Source: JBBRYW01 sp038253945
GTDB lineage: Bacteria; Actinomycetota; Thermoleophilia; Gaiellales; Gaiellaceae
Reading direction: 5' to 3'
Length of the DNA stretch: 64,000 nucleotides
Assembly (NCBI GenBank): GCA_038253945.1
Contig: JBBSGR010000002.1
Span: forward strand, 248,001 to 312,000
Below are positions 1 through 8,996 of the stretch, piece by piece; within the stretch, counting starts at the first letter, position 1, and each line of letters starts with the position of its first letter. Made by a program: the position numbers and the translations under genes. Below the pieces are notes generated by a model, which made no database searches, was not told the DNA's origin, and worked only from the letters and a program-made list of their open reading frames with translations.

Positions 1-550
1 TCAGTCCCGGGAGAAAGCCGGAGCTCCACGAGCGGCCGCCGTCCGTCGAGGTGGCGAAGCCGATGTTGGCCGCGCCGCCGCTGAAATCCCGGCCCGCCTG
101 GAACGCGGTCACGATCGTCGAGCCGAAGGAGGAGCTGCCGGGCTCGACCTGCGTGGCGTGCTGGCTGTCGGCGTTCGTGTACACGTCCCGCGAAAGCTGG
201 CGGCTGACCGTCTCGCAGTCAGCCGCGACGCGATCGGCGAGCTCGGCGCTCGCGACGTCCTGGCCGGTGCCGCACGAGACGACGTCGACAAAGCCGTCCT
301 CCTCGGCGACGACGCTGTCGTTGCCCCCGTCGGCGGCGATCGTGTCGCGGCCCGGGCCTCCGACGAGCAGGTCGGCACCTGCCCGGCCGCTGATCCGGTC
401 GTCTCCGCTGCGACCGTAGATCGCGTCTGCACGAATCGTTCCGTGCAAGAGGTCGGGCCCGTTCGTCCCCCGGATCGTCACCGCCTGTGCGCTCGGCGGC
501 TGGACGGCAAGCGCGCCGATAAGGCAAAGGAGCACGATTACTCGCAACAC
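1..550 (-). CDS. Secreted RTX-like/Asp-box protein, partial
   Basis: The reverse strand from a GTG at 550 reads 183 residues without a stop and runs off the window start. It opens with a signal peptide (VLRVIVLLCLIGALAV, cleavage expected near AQA). Glycine/aspartate-rich repeats follow (GDDRISGRAGADLLVGGPG, then GRDTIAADGGNDSV), typical of Ca2+-binding hemolysin-type nonapeptides. Near the window edge there is an Asp-box (TSTDGGRSW), the motif of BNR/sialidase-like beta-propellers. Seen: exported N-terminus, RTX repeats, one Asp-box. Inferred: a secreted propeller protein. Substrate and full length are unknown because the C-terminus is missing. It diverges from the gene starting at 608. Confidence 0.7.
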   Translation of the reverse strand, partial: MLRVIVLLCLIGALAVQPPSAQAVTIRGTNGPDLLHGTIRADAIYGRSGDDRISGRAGADLLVGGPGRDTIAADGGNDSVVAEEDGFVDVVSCGTGQDVASAELADRVAADCETVSRQLSRDVYTNADSQHATQVEPGSSSFGSTIVTAFQAGRDFSGGAANIGFATSTDGGRSWSSGFLPGL

Positions 551-607
551 CCGTCTACCGTACCGCGAGTCGACGAGGTGCACCGCGGCGATAGCATCTC
601 TCGACCC

Positions 608-1201
608 ATGCGAGCCTCACGCCGCCTGAGCCAGGCGATCTCCGAGGGCGACGGCATCTCTGTCCTCGTCCCGGTCCGCGACCTGCAAGCGGCTCGCTCG
701 GCCGAGGCGGACGGCGCCGAAGGTGTCGTGCTTCTGGGGCAGGTGAGCGGGGTCCGGGAGGCGCTCGCGGTTCCGATCGTCTGGGGCCTCGACGGCGCCC
801 CCGAGGATGCGCGCGCGGGCGACGCGGACGCATATGTGCTCGTCGTGGAGGAGGTCGGCGATGACCACGGCCGGCTCGCGCAGCGCCACGCCGCCGCGCA
901 CGAGCTCGGACTCGAGTGCGTGATCGAGGTTCGAGACGAGGAGGAGCTCGAGCTCGCTCTCGAACGGCTGGACCCGGAGATCTTCCTCCTGTCCGGCCGG
1001 GGTGCCGAGGGCGATCAACCGCCGCTCGAGCGCGTGCTCGATCTGCTGCCCGACGTTCCGGCCGGCAAGCTCGCGATCGCGGACGTCCCCGTCTCGAGGC
1101 GCGACGAGGTGCTCGCCCTCGAGCGAGCCGGCGTCGACGCTGTGATCGTCGGCCCGGGCAACGTGGCCGAGCTCGTCGGTGGCGCGCCCGTCGACGTCTG
1201 A
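608..1201 (+). CDS. TrpC-like TIM-barrel protein lacking synthase residues
   Basis: This 197-residue protein resembles the central and C-terminal part of indole-3-glycerol-phosphate synthase. It has a DADAYVLVVEEV strand, then HELGLECVIEVRDEEELELAL, matching the TrpC segment that normally reads ALVEVHDEEEL, and it ends with AGVDAVIVGPGNVAELV, like the TrpC phosphate-binding end. The N-terminal catalytic lysine segment (EVKRRSPS type) is absent and the region before the strands is shortened. The protein is about 60 residues shorter than true TrpC. No trp genes are nearby. It overlaps the next gene by 23 bp, so the two are probably co-transcribed. Function unknown; a retired or repurposed TrpC paralogue fits best. 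Confidence 0.6.
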   Translation: MRASRRLSQAISEGDGISVLVPVRDLQAARSAEADGAEGVVLLGQVSGVREALAVPIVWGLDGAPEDARAGDADAYVLVVEEVGDDHGRLAQRHAAAHELGLECVIEVRDEEELELALERLDPEIFLLSGRGAEGDQPPLERVLDLLPDVPAGKLAIADVPVSRRDEVLALERAGVDAVIVGPGNVAELVGGAPVDV

Positions 1202-2605
1202 ACAGCCGGCGGCGACCGTCCTTCGCGAAAGCCGGTGGGGCGGCCCGAAGGCGGCGCTTCTCGCCCTGCTGCTCCTCGGTGCCGCCTTGCGTTTGGTGGG
1301 AGTCCGGTACGGGCTGCCGCTGCCCGTCCTGAACCCCGACGAGGAGAGCATCGTGCCGCGTGCCTGGAAGATGGCGCACGGCGGCGGGCTCGACCCGCAC
1401 TGGTTCGACTACCCGACGCTTCTGATGTATCTCCTCGCCCCGTTTCAGGCGTGGCAGGCCCACCCGTCGTACCTGGCTGCCCGGCTGATCGTCGCCGGGC
1501 TCGGCGTGGGGGGGATCGGCGCGTCCTGGTGGCTCGGGCGGCGCGCGTACGGGCTGGTCGCGGGCAGCGTGGCGGCGGCGTGCGTCGCGGTGGAGACGAC
1601 CCACGTTCTCTATTCGCACATGGCGGTCACCGATGTGCCGCTGACGCTCGGCGTCGCGGCGGCGCTCGCGCTCATGGTGTCGGATCGGGTCGAGCTCGCC
1701 GGGCTCGCCGCCGGCGTCGCGATGGGCGTGAAGTACCCCGCCCTACTGCTCGTCGCCCCGCTCGTCGTCGCCTCGTGGCGCCGCTGGTGGCGGCTCGCCG
1801 CCTCGCTCGTGCTGGTGGTTGCGGGGTTCGCCGTCACGAGCCCCTTCGTTTTCCTACATCCCGGTCAGGCAGCCGGTGACGCTCTGCGTGTGCAGCGCCG
1901 CGCTCACGAGGGCTGGCTCGGGTTCGAGCACGACCACATCGCCCCCGTCGCCTTCGTCGACCGCCTCTGGCACGGCCTCGGGCCGGCGCTCGTCGTCGCT
2001 GCCGCCGGGCTTGCGGTCGCTCTTGTGCGCCGGACGGCGGCGGACAGGATTCTCCTCGCGTTCGTCGTCGTCTACTTCCTCGACCTGATCACGATCGGCG
2101 CCCACTTCGACCGCTACGTCCTCCCACTCCTCCCGGCATTGGGCGCGCTGGCCGGCCGGCTCCGCGCCATCGTGCCGGCGACGCTCCTCCTGCTCGTGGT
2201 GCCGCTGACGTGGTCGATCCGCCAGGACGAGCGGTTGACGCGAACCGATACCCGCCTCGGCGCTCTCGCCTGGATGGAGCGGAAGCTTCCGCCGTTCGCC
2301 GACGTGGCCGTCGATCCGTCGGCGCCGCGTCCGCCCGCTTTCCGGATCGTCGCTCTCGACCTCCCGGGGCCGGGGCGGCCGTTCGACGAGAGGCGGAACC
2401 TGCGCCGGCTGCGCGACGACGGAGTCACCTACGTCGTCGTCACGGGCTCGGTGACCGATCGCGTCCGCGCGGCGCGTGACCGCTACCCGCGCGAGGTCGC
2501 CTTCTACCGCGACCTCGACCGGAACGCTCTGCGGGCGTACTACGCGGCCCCCGGGAACGGGCGAAGCGGCCCCTGGGTTGCCGTGTACGAGCTGGGGAGG
2601 ATTCC

Positions 2606-2609
<4 letters not shown>
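1179..2609 (+). CDS. GT-C family (GT39/ArnT-like) membrane glycosyltransferase
   Basis: This 476-residue polytopic protein begins at a GTG inside the upstream gene. After the first membrane segment (about 25-45) comes a periplasmic-loop acidic motif, NPDEESIVPRAW (D54-E56), the hallmark of GT-C enzymes using polyprenyl-phosphate sugars. About ten further hydrophobic segments follow, then a soluble C-terminal domain of roughly 130 residues. Family members transfer mannose or related sugars from a lipid carrier to proteins or lipids on the outer membrane face. Acceptor and sugar cannot be read here. It converges with pfkA, the stop codons overlapping by 4 bp. Confidence 0.75.
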
Positions 2610-3649
<1,040 letters not shown>

Positions 3650-3704
3650 CGCATCGGACTCTAAACGGCTTTGGGAAACAGCCGGCGGGGCTACTCTTCA
3701 GGGC

Positions 3705-4331
3705 ATGCGCGCTCGCCGGCTGGCTGCTTTCGGCCTCATCCTGATCGCGGCGATCGGGGCGACCGCCGGCTACGCCTGGAGAGGAAGCGCGAGAACGGAG
3801 GCGAAGCCCGCATCGTGCCCGAAGGCCTGGCGTTCGGGTTGGCAGAAGCTCGCGGACAGAATCGGCGCGCCGGTCTACTGCCCGACGTGGCTCCCGGACC
3901 CGTTGACCGGCCAGATCCGCGGGCCCTCGAACTCGATCGACTCCGTCGATCGGCGCGACGGCAGCTACCTGATCGGCTTCCTCGACCAGGAGCGGGACGA
4001 GGAGGTGCACGTCAATTTGCGCGGCTATCCGCACAGGAAGGCCGTGCCGATGTGCGTCGACACCTACACCGTGGCCGGCAAGACGCGCCGCCGGCCGATT
4101 GCGTGCTTCAGCGATCCGCAAGCAAGTCGCCGCGTCGGCGGGCTGGACGTGACCGTGTACCTGGTCAACCGGGACGCCGACGAGTGGCACGTTCTGTATG
4201 CCTGGCGCAGGGGCGGGACGCTCTACGCGGTGAGCGAGCACGTGGCGCCTCCCTTCAGCGCGACGCAGGTGAAGCAGAACCTCGACCGTATGGTTCGCGG
4301 CCTCGCCCTCGTGAAGCCTCGGGCTTCGTGA
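3705..4331 (+). CDS. Signal-anchored exported protein of unknown function
   Basis: A 208-residue protein starting at ATG 3705; longer upstream frames lack protein-like sequence and overlap the pfkA start. The N-terminus is a single hydrophobic anchor or signal (MRARRLAAFGLILIAAIGATAGYAW). The rest is soluble, with four cysteines (SCPKAW, YCPTWLPDPL, MCVDTY, ACFSDP) that could form two disulfides outside the cell. No family recognised. Its stop lies 1 bp before the next start, so it probably forms a two-gene operon with the Tat-exported protein downstream. Confidence 0.7.
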   Translation: MRARRLAAFGLILIAAIGATAGYAWRGSARTEAKPASCPKAWRSGWQKLADRIGAPVYCPTWLPDPLTGQIRGPSNSIDSVDRRDGSYLIGFLDQERDEEVHVNLRGYPHRKAVPMCVDTYTVAGKTRRRPIACFSDPQASRRVGGLDVTVYLVNRDADEWHVLYAWRRGGTLYAVSEHVAPPFSATQVKQNLDRMVRGLALVKPRAS

Positions 4332-4332
4332 G

Positions 4333-5745
4333 GTGCGGCTTACACGACGAGACGTCGTAGTCGGCGGCGCGGCCGCCGCGCTCGGCGCCGCCGGCGTCTA
4401 CGAGCTCGTCGACCGCTTCGCCATCTCCCCTCATCGCACCCCGGCGCCGACTCAGCGGCCCGAGCAGCACCTGCTCGAGGGGCTTCGCGTCGTGCGGGAC
4501 AACGGGGTCGAGGTCGTGATCCCTCCGCTGCATCATCAGGTCGTGACCGGCAAGGTGCGCGTGGGCCAGGCCAGGACGTCGCTTCGTGCGGCCCAGCGCG
4601 AGCTCGAGGAGGCGATCGCGCGCGTGCAGTCCAGCTTCGAGCCTCCGCCGGCCGGTGTCGCGCTCACGGTCGCCTGGGGACTGCCGTACTTTCGCCGCTA
4701 CGTACCAGCGCTCGCCGCGACGCATCTTCCGATCGACCGACGCGCGTCGAGATCGAAGGGGAAGCCGGTGCAGGCGCTGCTCGACTCGATTCGGTTCCCG
4801 AGCGATCCGGACGACACCGTGTTCGAGGACAACGACGTCGCAGTCGTACTCTCCAGCGACAAGCACGACAGCGTCGCGTCCGCGGCCCGCACGCTCTTTC
4901 ATGAGCTCGACGTCTTCGAGCCGACGAGTGTTCGCAAGGGCTTCGTGGGCGGAGGCTTCGGTGGGGGCAAGAGCCTGCCGAAGCAGATGGCGCTGGCAGC
5001 GGGGGTTCGCGGCGCTGACCTGATTCCGGACGGGGCCGAGCTCTTCCTCGGCTTCACCAGCACCCAGAAGACCGCTCTCGGACCCTCTAGGATCGCGAAT
5101 TTCGAGACGCTCGGGTACACCGATCTCGGGCCGGCCGGCTACTTCCGCCACGGCTCGCACATGCACTTGTCGCACCTGCTCGAGGATCTCGAGGCCTGGT
5201 ACCTGCTGTTCGATTTCCAGGACCGAGTGGACACGATGTTTCGACCCGGGATCCGTGTCGTCGAGGGAACCCAGACGATTCGCGAGGCGGCTCAGGACGT
5301 CCAGACCGCCGACGAGGTGGTGCGCGGATTTCACCGGTCGGGCCGTATCGGCCACAGCGGCGCCGTCCAGCCGGCATCCCGCCTCCAGCACGATGTGGTC
5401 GGCAGCGACGGGGAGCTCTACCCCAGGGGAACGGCCGTCCCGCAGCGAATCGACTTCAACACCGTCGACAACCCGTTCTTCTGGACGTCCCGCCCGGAGC
5501 GGGATCGCTACTCCGACCAGCCGGCGGCCGGTCTTCACTTCGCCGTCTTCAATCCCACGAGCGACGACTTTCATCGCACACGGCTCGCGCTGGACGGCGT
5601 CATGCCAGACGGACGGAAGCTCCCGCTCGACCGGACGTCGAAGGGCCAGGGGTTCAACTCCGTGCTGCAGACGACCCACCGGCAGAACTTCCTCGTCCCG
5701 CCGCGGCGGCATCGCTCGTTTCCGCTCGTAGAGCTGATCCGCTAG
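4333..5745 (+). CDS. Tat-exported protein, possible DyP-peroxidase relative
   Basis: A 470-residue protein starting at GTG 4333 directly after the upstream stop. The N-terminus has a twin-arginine signal (RLTRRDVVVGGAAAALGAAGV). The body ends with GLHFAVFNPTSDDFHRTRL, which resembles the closing strand-helix of DyP-type heme peroxidases, followed by a His/Arg-rich tail (TTHRQNFLVPPRRHRSFPL). The canonical DyP GxxDG motif is not visible, so catalytic activity is uncertain. Several histidines (HGSHMHLSHLLEDLEAW) could be metal or heme ligands. Seen: Tat export and fold-like hints. Inferred: cofactor-bearing protein folded before export. Moderate confidence in the gene, low in function. Confidence 0.65.
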   Translation: MRLTRRDVVVGGAAAALGAAGVYELVDRFAISPHRTPAPTQRPEQHLLEGLRVVRDNGVEVVIPPLHHQVVTGKVRVGQARTSLRAAQRELEEAIARVQSSFEPPPAGVALTVAWGLPYFRRYVPALAATHLPIDRRASRSKGKPVQALLDSIRFPSDPDDTVFEDNDVAVVLSSDKHDSVASAARTLFHELDVFEPTSVRKGFVGGGFGGGKSLPKQMALAAGVRGADLIPDGAELFLGFTSTQKTALGPSRIANFETLGYTDLGPAGYFRHGSHMHLSHLLEDLEAWYLLFDFQDRVDTMFRPGIRVVEGTQTIREAAQDVQTADEVVRGFHRSGRIGHSGAVQPASRLQHDVVGSDGELYPRGTAVPQRIDFNTVDNPFFWTSRPERDRYSDQPAAGLHFAVFNPTSDDFHRTRLALDGVMPDGRKLPLDRTSKGQGFNSVLQTTHRQNFLVPPRRHRSFPLVELIR

Positions 5746-5770
5746 CGCCAGGCGCCACGCGTCAACGACT

Positions 5771-5886
5771 CGCCCCCGAAGGCGGGCTTGCCCGCCGAGG
5801 GGCCCACCGCGGCCGGGATCGCCGCAGCGGCAACAGTGCCCTGCGCTCTGACCGGAAGTGCCAGGTCCGAGGGACTGTCCCCGGAC
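5771..5886. repeat. Palindromic repeat arm plus separate hairpin
   Basis: Positions 5771-5805 carry one copy of the arm CGAAGGCGGGCTTGCCCGCC (hairpin GGCGGGC/GCCCGCC), the left half of the composite repeat seen at 5937, 6057 and 14457. A second hairpin at 5865-5886 (GTCCG A GGGA CTG TCCC CGGAC) is also a strong palindrome. No coding potential is evident between the Tat-exported gene and here. The element may also terminate that transcript. Confidence 0.55.
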
Positions 5887-5936
5887 CGGACCCTGAGGGC
5901 GGCGTGTGGGCAAGCTTTGACGAAGTTGTTGCGACT

Positions 5937-6023
5937 CGCCGGCGAAGCCCGGCGAGAGCCACCCCCCGCCAATGAGCTGCGGCCGAGGAGGGGGCTCACG
6001 GGGGAACCGTGGGTTCACCCGTG
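5937..6023. repeat. Composite two-hairpin dispersed repeat, copy 1
   Basis: Left arm GCCGGCGAAGCCCGGCGAGA, then a 37-bp right arm at 5987-6023 of the form GGAGGGGGCTCACGGGGGAA...GGGTTCACCCGTG. Within the right arm CACGGG pairs with CCCGTG and GAACC with GGTTC, giving a near-perfect hairpin. It differs from copies 2 and 4 by a single base in the 37-bp arm. Non-coding. Confidence 0.7.
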
Positions 6024-6056
6024 CACGACCCGTGACCAAGCGCCACGCGCAACGAC

Positions 6057-6159
6057 TCGCCGCCGAAGCCGGGCTCTGCCCGGCGAGAGGCTCGCTGCGG
6101 CATGAACCGACACTGCGGCGAAGGAGGGGGCTCACGGGGGAACCATGGGTTCACCCGTG
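6057..6159. repeat. Composite two-hairpin dispersed repeat, copy 2
   Basis: About 103 bp. Left arm GCCGCCGAAGCCGGGCTCTG with its own hairpin, a roughly 30-bp spacer, then the 37-bp right arm at 6123-6159, identical to the right arm at 14524-14560. The same arm order and spacing in two places 8 kb apart shows that the two hairpins move or amplify as one unit. Confidence 0.75.
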
Positions 6160-6165
6160 CACGAA

Positions 6166-6200
6166 GGAGGGGGCTCACGGGGGAAACCCGGTTTCCCCGG
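6166..6200. repeat. Partial copy of the repeat right arm
   Basis: Starts with the same GGAGGGGGCTCACGGGGGAA block directly after copy 2, then diverges to AACCCGGTTTCCCCGG while keeping a hairpin (CGGGGGAAAC/GTTTCCCCG). It ends 8 bp before the tRNA 3' end, so it may act as the tRNA-Leu transcription terminator. Confidence 0.6.
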
Positions 6201-6207
6201 TGCCGAG

Positions 6208-6291
6208 TGCCGAAGGTGGGAATCGAACCCACACGCCCCGAGGGGCACTGGATTTTGAGTCCAGCGCGTCTGCCAGTTCCGCCACTTCGGC
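6208..6291 (-). tRNA. tRNA-Leu (CAA)
   Basis: Read on the minus strand this 84-nt sequence folds as a class II tRNA. The acceptor GCCGAAG pairs with CTTCGGC and the discriminator is A. The anticodon stem CTGGA/TCCAG holds the loop CTCAAAA (anticodon CAA, codon UUG). A long variable arm (TGCCCCTCGGGGCG) and the T-arm GTGGG TTCGATTC CCAC follow. CCA is not encoded. Leucine identity follows from the anticodon and long variable arm. Confidence 0.95.
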
Positions 6292-6473
6292 CTGCCCGAA
6301 GATGGTACGCCTCGGGAGCTAGCCAGGGCACTTCCCGGTTCCGCAAAGGCCTCTTCCATGGGCCGCTTCGCGGACGGGCCGCTTCGCGGCCGCGCTCGAT
6401 TCCCACCTTCGGCATCCCGGCCCCGGCAATCCACTCGGCCTCTTTTTCGTCTAACCCTTCAGGACGGAAGCGA

Positions 6474-6493
6474 ATCCGCCATACTTCGCGGAT
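6474..6493. promoter_or_regulatory. Inverted repeat over a possible -10 upstream of the Liv binding protein
   Basis: ATCCGC-CATACTTC-GCGGAT is a perfect 6-bp inverted repeat whose loop contains CATACT, a plausible -10 hexamer. It lies about 45 bp upstream of the binding-protein start. This arrangement suits an operator, but no -35 is convincing. Confidence 0.3.
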
Positions 6494-6535
6494 CATTTGG
6501 GCTTTGTCAGGGGAAGCGAGAAGGAGGAGAAGGAA

Positions 6536-7867
6536 TTGAGAAAGCGTCTACTCATAGGAGTCGTCGCGGCCGTTGCGGGCACGCTGGCTCTCGTCGCCGG
6601 AAGCTACGCGAGCGGCGAGAAGAGCGCGCGTCCGAGCGCCCGAGGCGTTCTCCCGGCAGGCTCGTGCGCGCCGGTCTACTACGGCCCCAGGTACGGACAG
6701 GGTAGGGGGGGCCCCAAGTACATCATCGCGTCCGATCTGCCGATGCAGGGCGCGAACCGCCCGCAGACGACCCAGATGGTCGCCGCGATCAAGTACATCC
6801 TGGCGGGTCGCAAGTTCAAGGCCGGCAAGTACACGATCGGCTACCAGGCCTGCGACGACTCGACTGCGGAGACCGGCAAGTGGAACTCCGCCAAGTGCAC
6901 CGACAACGGGAGAAGCTACGCGGACGACCGCTCGGTGATCGGCGTCATCGGCACCTTCAACTCGGGCTGCGCCAAGCTGATCATCCCGATCCTCAACCGT
7001 GCCCCGGGGGGCGCAGTCGGCATGGTGAGCCCCTCGAACACCGGTGTCGGCCTGACCGTCTCCGGGCTCGGAGCCAACCCGGGTGAGCCGGACATTTATT
7101 ACCCGACCCACAAGCGGAACTACATCCGCGTCGTCACCCGCGACGACATCCAAGGGCCGGCGGGGGCGCTGCTCGCGAAGTCGCTGAAGATCAAGAAGGT
7201 CTTCATCCTCGAGGACAAGGAGGTCTACGGCCACGGCGTGTCGACGACCTTCGAGACCGCGGCCAAGAAGCTCGGCCTGACGGTGACCGGCCGGGAGGCC
7301 TGGGATCCCAAGGCGTCGAGCTACGAGCCGCTGGCGACTCGGATCAAGCAGGCCGGGGCGAACGGCGTCTACCTCGGCGGGATCATCTGCAACAACGGCA
7401 CGAAGCTCGTCAAGGACCTCCGCTCGGTGCTCGGCACGGGCGTCAAGATCATCGGGCCCGACGGCTGGACGCCGTTCTCGAGCCTGATCTCGGGCGCCGG
7501 CTCGGCGGCCCAGGGCATGTACGTCACGGTCCCGGGCGCGCCGCCCGAGAGCCTGAAAGGCGCGGGGGCGAAGTTCGTCAAGGCGTTCAAGAAGACCCAG
7601 GGCGGCAAGAGCCTCGCCTCCTACGTCGCCTATGCGGCGCAGTCGGCAGTCGTCTTGCTCGACGCGATCAAGCGCTCGAACGGCTCCCGCAGCTCGGTGA
7701 CCGCGCAGCTGTTCAAGACGAACGTCAAGAACGGCATCGTGGGCAGCTTCAAGATCGACAAGAACGGCGACACCAACCTCGCTGGCATCACCGCGTACAT
7801 CATCAAGGGCAACGACGGCAAGGCGATCAAGGCGTTCTATCCGACCAAGAAGCTGACGGGCCGCTAG
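6536..7867 (+). CDS. livJ: Branched-chain amino-acid ABC transporter, substrate-binding protein
   Basis: I start this 443-residue protein at TTG 6536, which has a strong ribosome-binding site (AAGGAGGAG) at the right distance; the longer frame from 6497 would translate the RBS itself. A signal peptide (RKRLLIGVVAAVAGTLALVAGSYA) is followed by the periplasmic-binding type I fold: YIIASDLPMQG, a DRSVIGVIGTFNSGCAKLIIP nucleotide-like loop, and GGIICNNGTKLVKDL in lobe 2. It captures branched-chain or related amino acids outside the membrane for the four Liv genes downstream. The exact ligand is not determinable. Confidence 0.88.
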   Translation: MRKRLLIGVVAAVAGTLALVAGSYASGEKSARPSARGVLPAGSCAPVYYGPRYGQGRGGPKYIIASDLPMQGANRPQTTQMVAAIKYILAGRKFKAGKYTIGYQACDDSTAETGKWNSAKCTDNGRSYADDRSVIGVIGTFNSGCAKLIIPILNRAPGGAVGMVSPSNTGVGLTVSGLGANPGEPDIYYPTHKRNYIRVVTRDDIQGPAGALLAKSLKIKKVFILEDKEVYGHGVSTTFETAAKKLGLTVTGREAWDPKASSYEPLATRIKQAGANGVYLGGIICNNGTKLVKDLRSVLGTGVKIIGPDGWTPFSSLISGAGSAAQGMYVTVPGAPPESLKGAGAKFVKAFKKTQGGKSLASYVAYAAQSAVVLLDAIKRSNGSRSSVTAQLFKTNVKNGIVGSFKIDKNGDTNLAGITAYIIKGNDGKAIKAFYPTKKLTGR

Positions 7868-7889
7868 ACCGCAGGAACTGAACCGTTGT

Positions 7890-7921
7890 AGGCTGGGGAG
7901 GACTCGAGTCCTCCCCAGCCT
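7890..7921 (+). terminator. Strong hairpin between livJ and livH
   Basis: AGGCTGGGGAGGACTC followed by its exact complement GAGTCCTCCCCAGCCT forms a 16-bp perfect palindrome, then CTTT. It lies 22 bp after the binding-protein stop and 13 bp before the permease start. Such a stem would stop part of the transcription or protect the upstream mRNA, giving more binding protein than permease. Confidence 0.75.
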
Positions 7922-7934
7922 CTTTGGTCTCGCC

Positions 7935-8996
7935 TTGGTCGCCGAAGCACGCCGCCCACCGTTCACCTGGCTCTCGGGTCGCTCGCTTCCGAGCGTCGTC
8001 CCGCTCATCGGCCTGCTCCTCGTGCTGCTGGTGCTCGTCTGGCTCGGGATCAACCTCTACAAGACGCCGGCCGACTTCTTCACCGTCCTCCTGTTCGGGC
8101 TGACGAACGGCGCGGTCTACGGCTTGATCGCGCTTGGCTACACGCTCGTGTACGGCATCCTCGAGCTGATCAACTTCGCCCACGGCGACGTCTTCATGAT
8201 GGGCGGCATGATCACGGCGACCTTCGTCACCTCGGTCTTCAGCCTCCACGACTACCCGTCGGCTACATCCCTTTGGCCCGCCGTCCTCGTCACGCTGGCG
8301 GTCGCGATGGCCGGTTGTGCCCTCCTGAACGCGACGGTCGAGCGCATCGCCTACCGACCCCTTCGGCACGCGCCGCGCCTGGCGCCGCTGCTGACCGCGA
8401 TCGCCATGTCGTTCATCATCCAGAACATCGGCCTGGCGTGGAAAGGGCCGGCGTACGTCTCGACGCCTCCGGTCCTGTCACGCGGCACCATCTTCTCGCT
8501 GGGCGGCGTCACCTACACGTGGAACAAGTTGATCGTCCTGCTGATCACGGTCCCTGTCCTGCTCGGGCTCGTCTGGCTCGTGCAGCGCACGCGCCAGGGA
8601 AAGGCGATGCGGGCGGCGGCCCAGGATCGAGACGCCGCCGCGATGATGGGCATCAACGTCAACCGGACGATCTCGTTCACGTTCCTGATCGCGGGTGCGC
8701 TCGCCGGCGCCGCCGGACTGCTCTACGTCCTGTACTTCACCAACATCCGCTTCGACTCGGGGTTCCAGATCGGGCTGATCGCCTTCACGGCAGCCGTGCT
8801 CGGCGGTATCGGCAACCTGACGGGAGCCGTCCTCGGCGCAGTCTTGATCGGACTGATCCAGGCGTTCAACGAGGGGCTTTCCTGGCACGCGCCGGGTAGC
8901 AGCTGGACGCAGTCGATCGTCTTCAGCATCCTGATCCTGATTCTCGTCTTCCGTCCCGAGGGGCTGCTCGGGGAGCAGACTCCCGAGGGAGCGTGA
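7935..8996 (+). CDS. livH: Branched-chain amino-acid ABC permease LivH
   Basis: A 353-residue polytopic permease. Family features include GLTNGAVYGLIALGYTLVYG, ELINFAHGDVFMMGG and, near the C-terminus, the cytoplasmic coupling region GKAMRAAAQDRDAAAMMGIN, which contacts the ATPase. About eight to nine membrane segments are visible. The TTG at 7935 lacks a clear RBS, so the start is uncertain; an additional N-terminal membrane segment (LIGLLLVLLVLVWLG) precedes the conserved core. Its GTGA stop overlaps livM. Confidence 0.88.
   Translation: MVAEARRPPFTWLSGRSLPSVVPLIGLLLVLLVLVWLGINLYKTPADFFTVLLFGLTNGAVYGLIALGYTLVYGILELINFAHGDVFMMGGMITATFVTSVFSLHDYPSATSLWPAVLVTLAVAMAGCALLNATVERIAYRPLRHAPRLAPLLTAIAMSFIIQNIGLAWKGPAYVSTPPVLSRGTIFSLGGVTYTWNKLIVLLITVPVLLGLVWLVQRTRQGKAMRAAAQDRDAAAMMGINVNRTISFTFLIAGALAGAAGLLYVLYFTNIRFDSGFQIGLIAFTAAVLGGIGNLTGAVLGAVLIGLIQAFNEGLSWHAPGSSWTQSIVFSILILILVFRPEGLLGEQTPEGA

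Noticed and set aside
4255..6135. A 626-codon minus-strand open frame over the Tat-exported gene
   Set aside because: Antisense shadow with low-complexity composition; the plus-strand gene has a Tat signal and coherent sequence.
5771..6200. CRISPR array at the repeat cluster
   Set aside because: Repeats are few, long, unequal in spacing and form two different hairpins; there are no uniform spacers and no cas genes.
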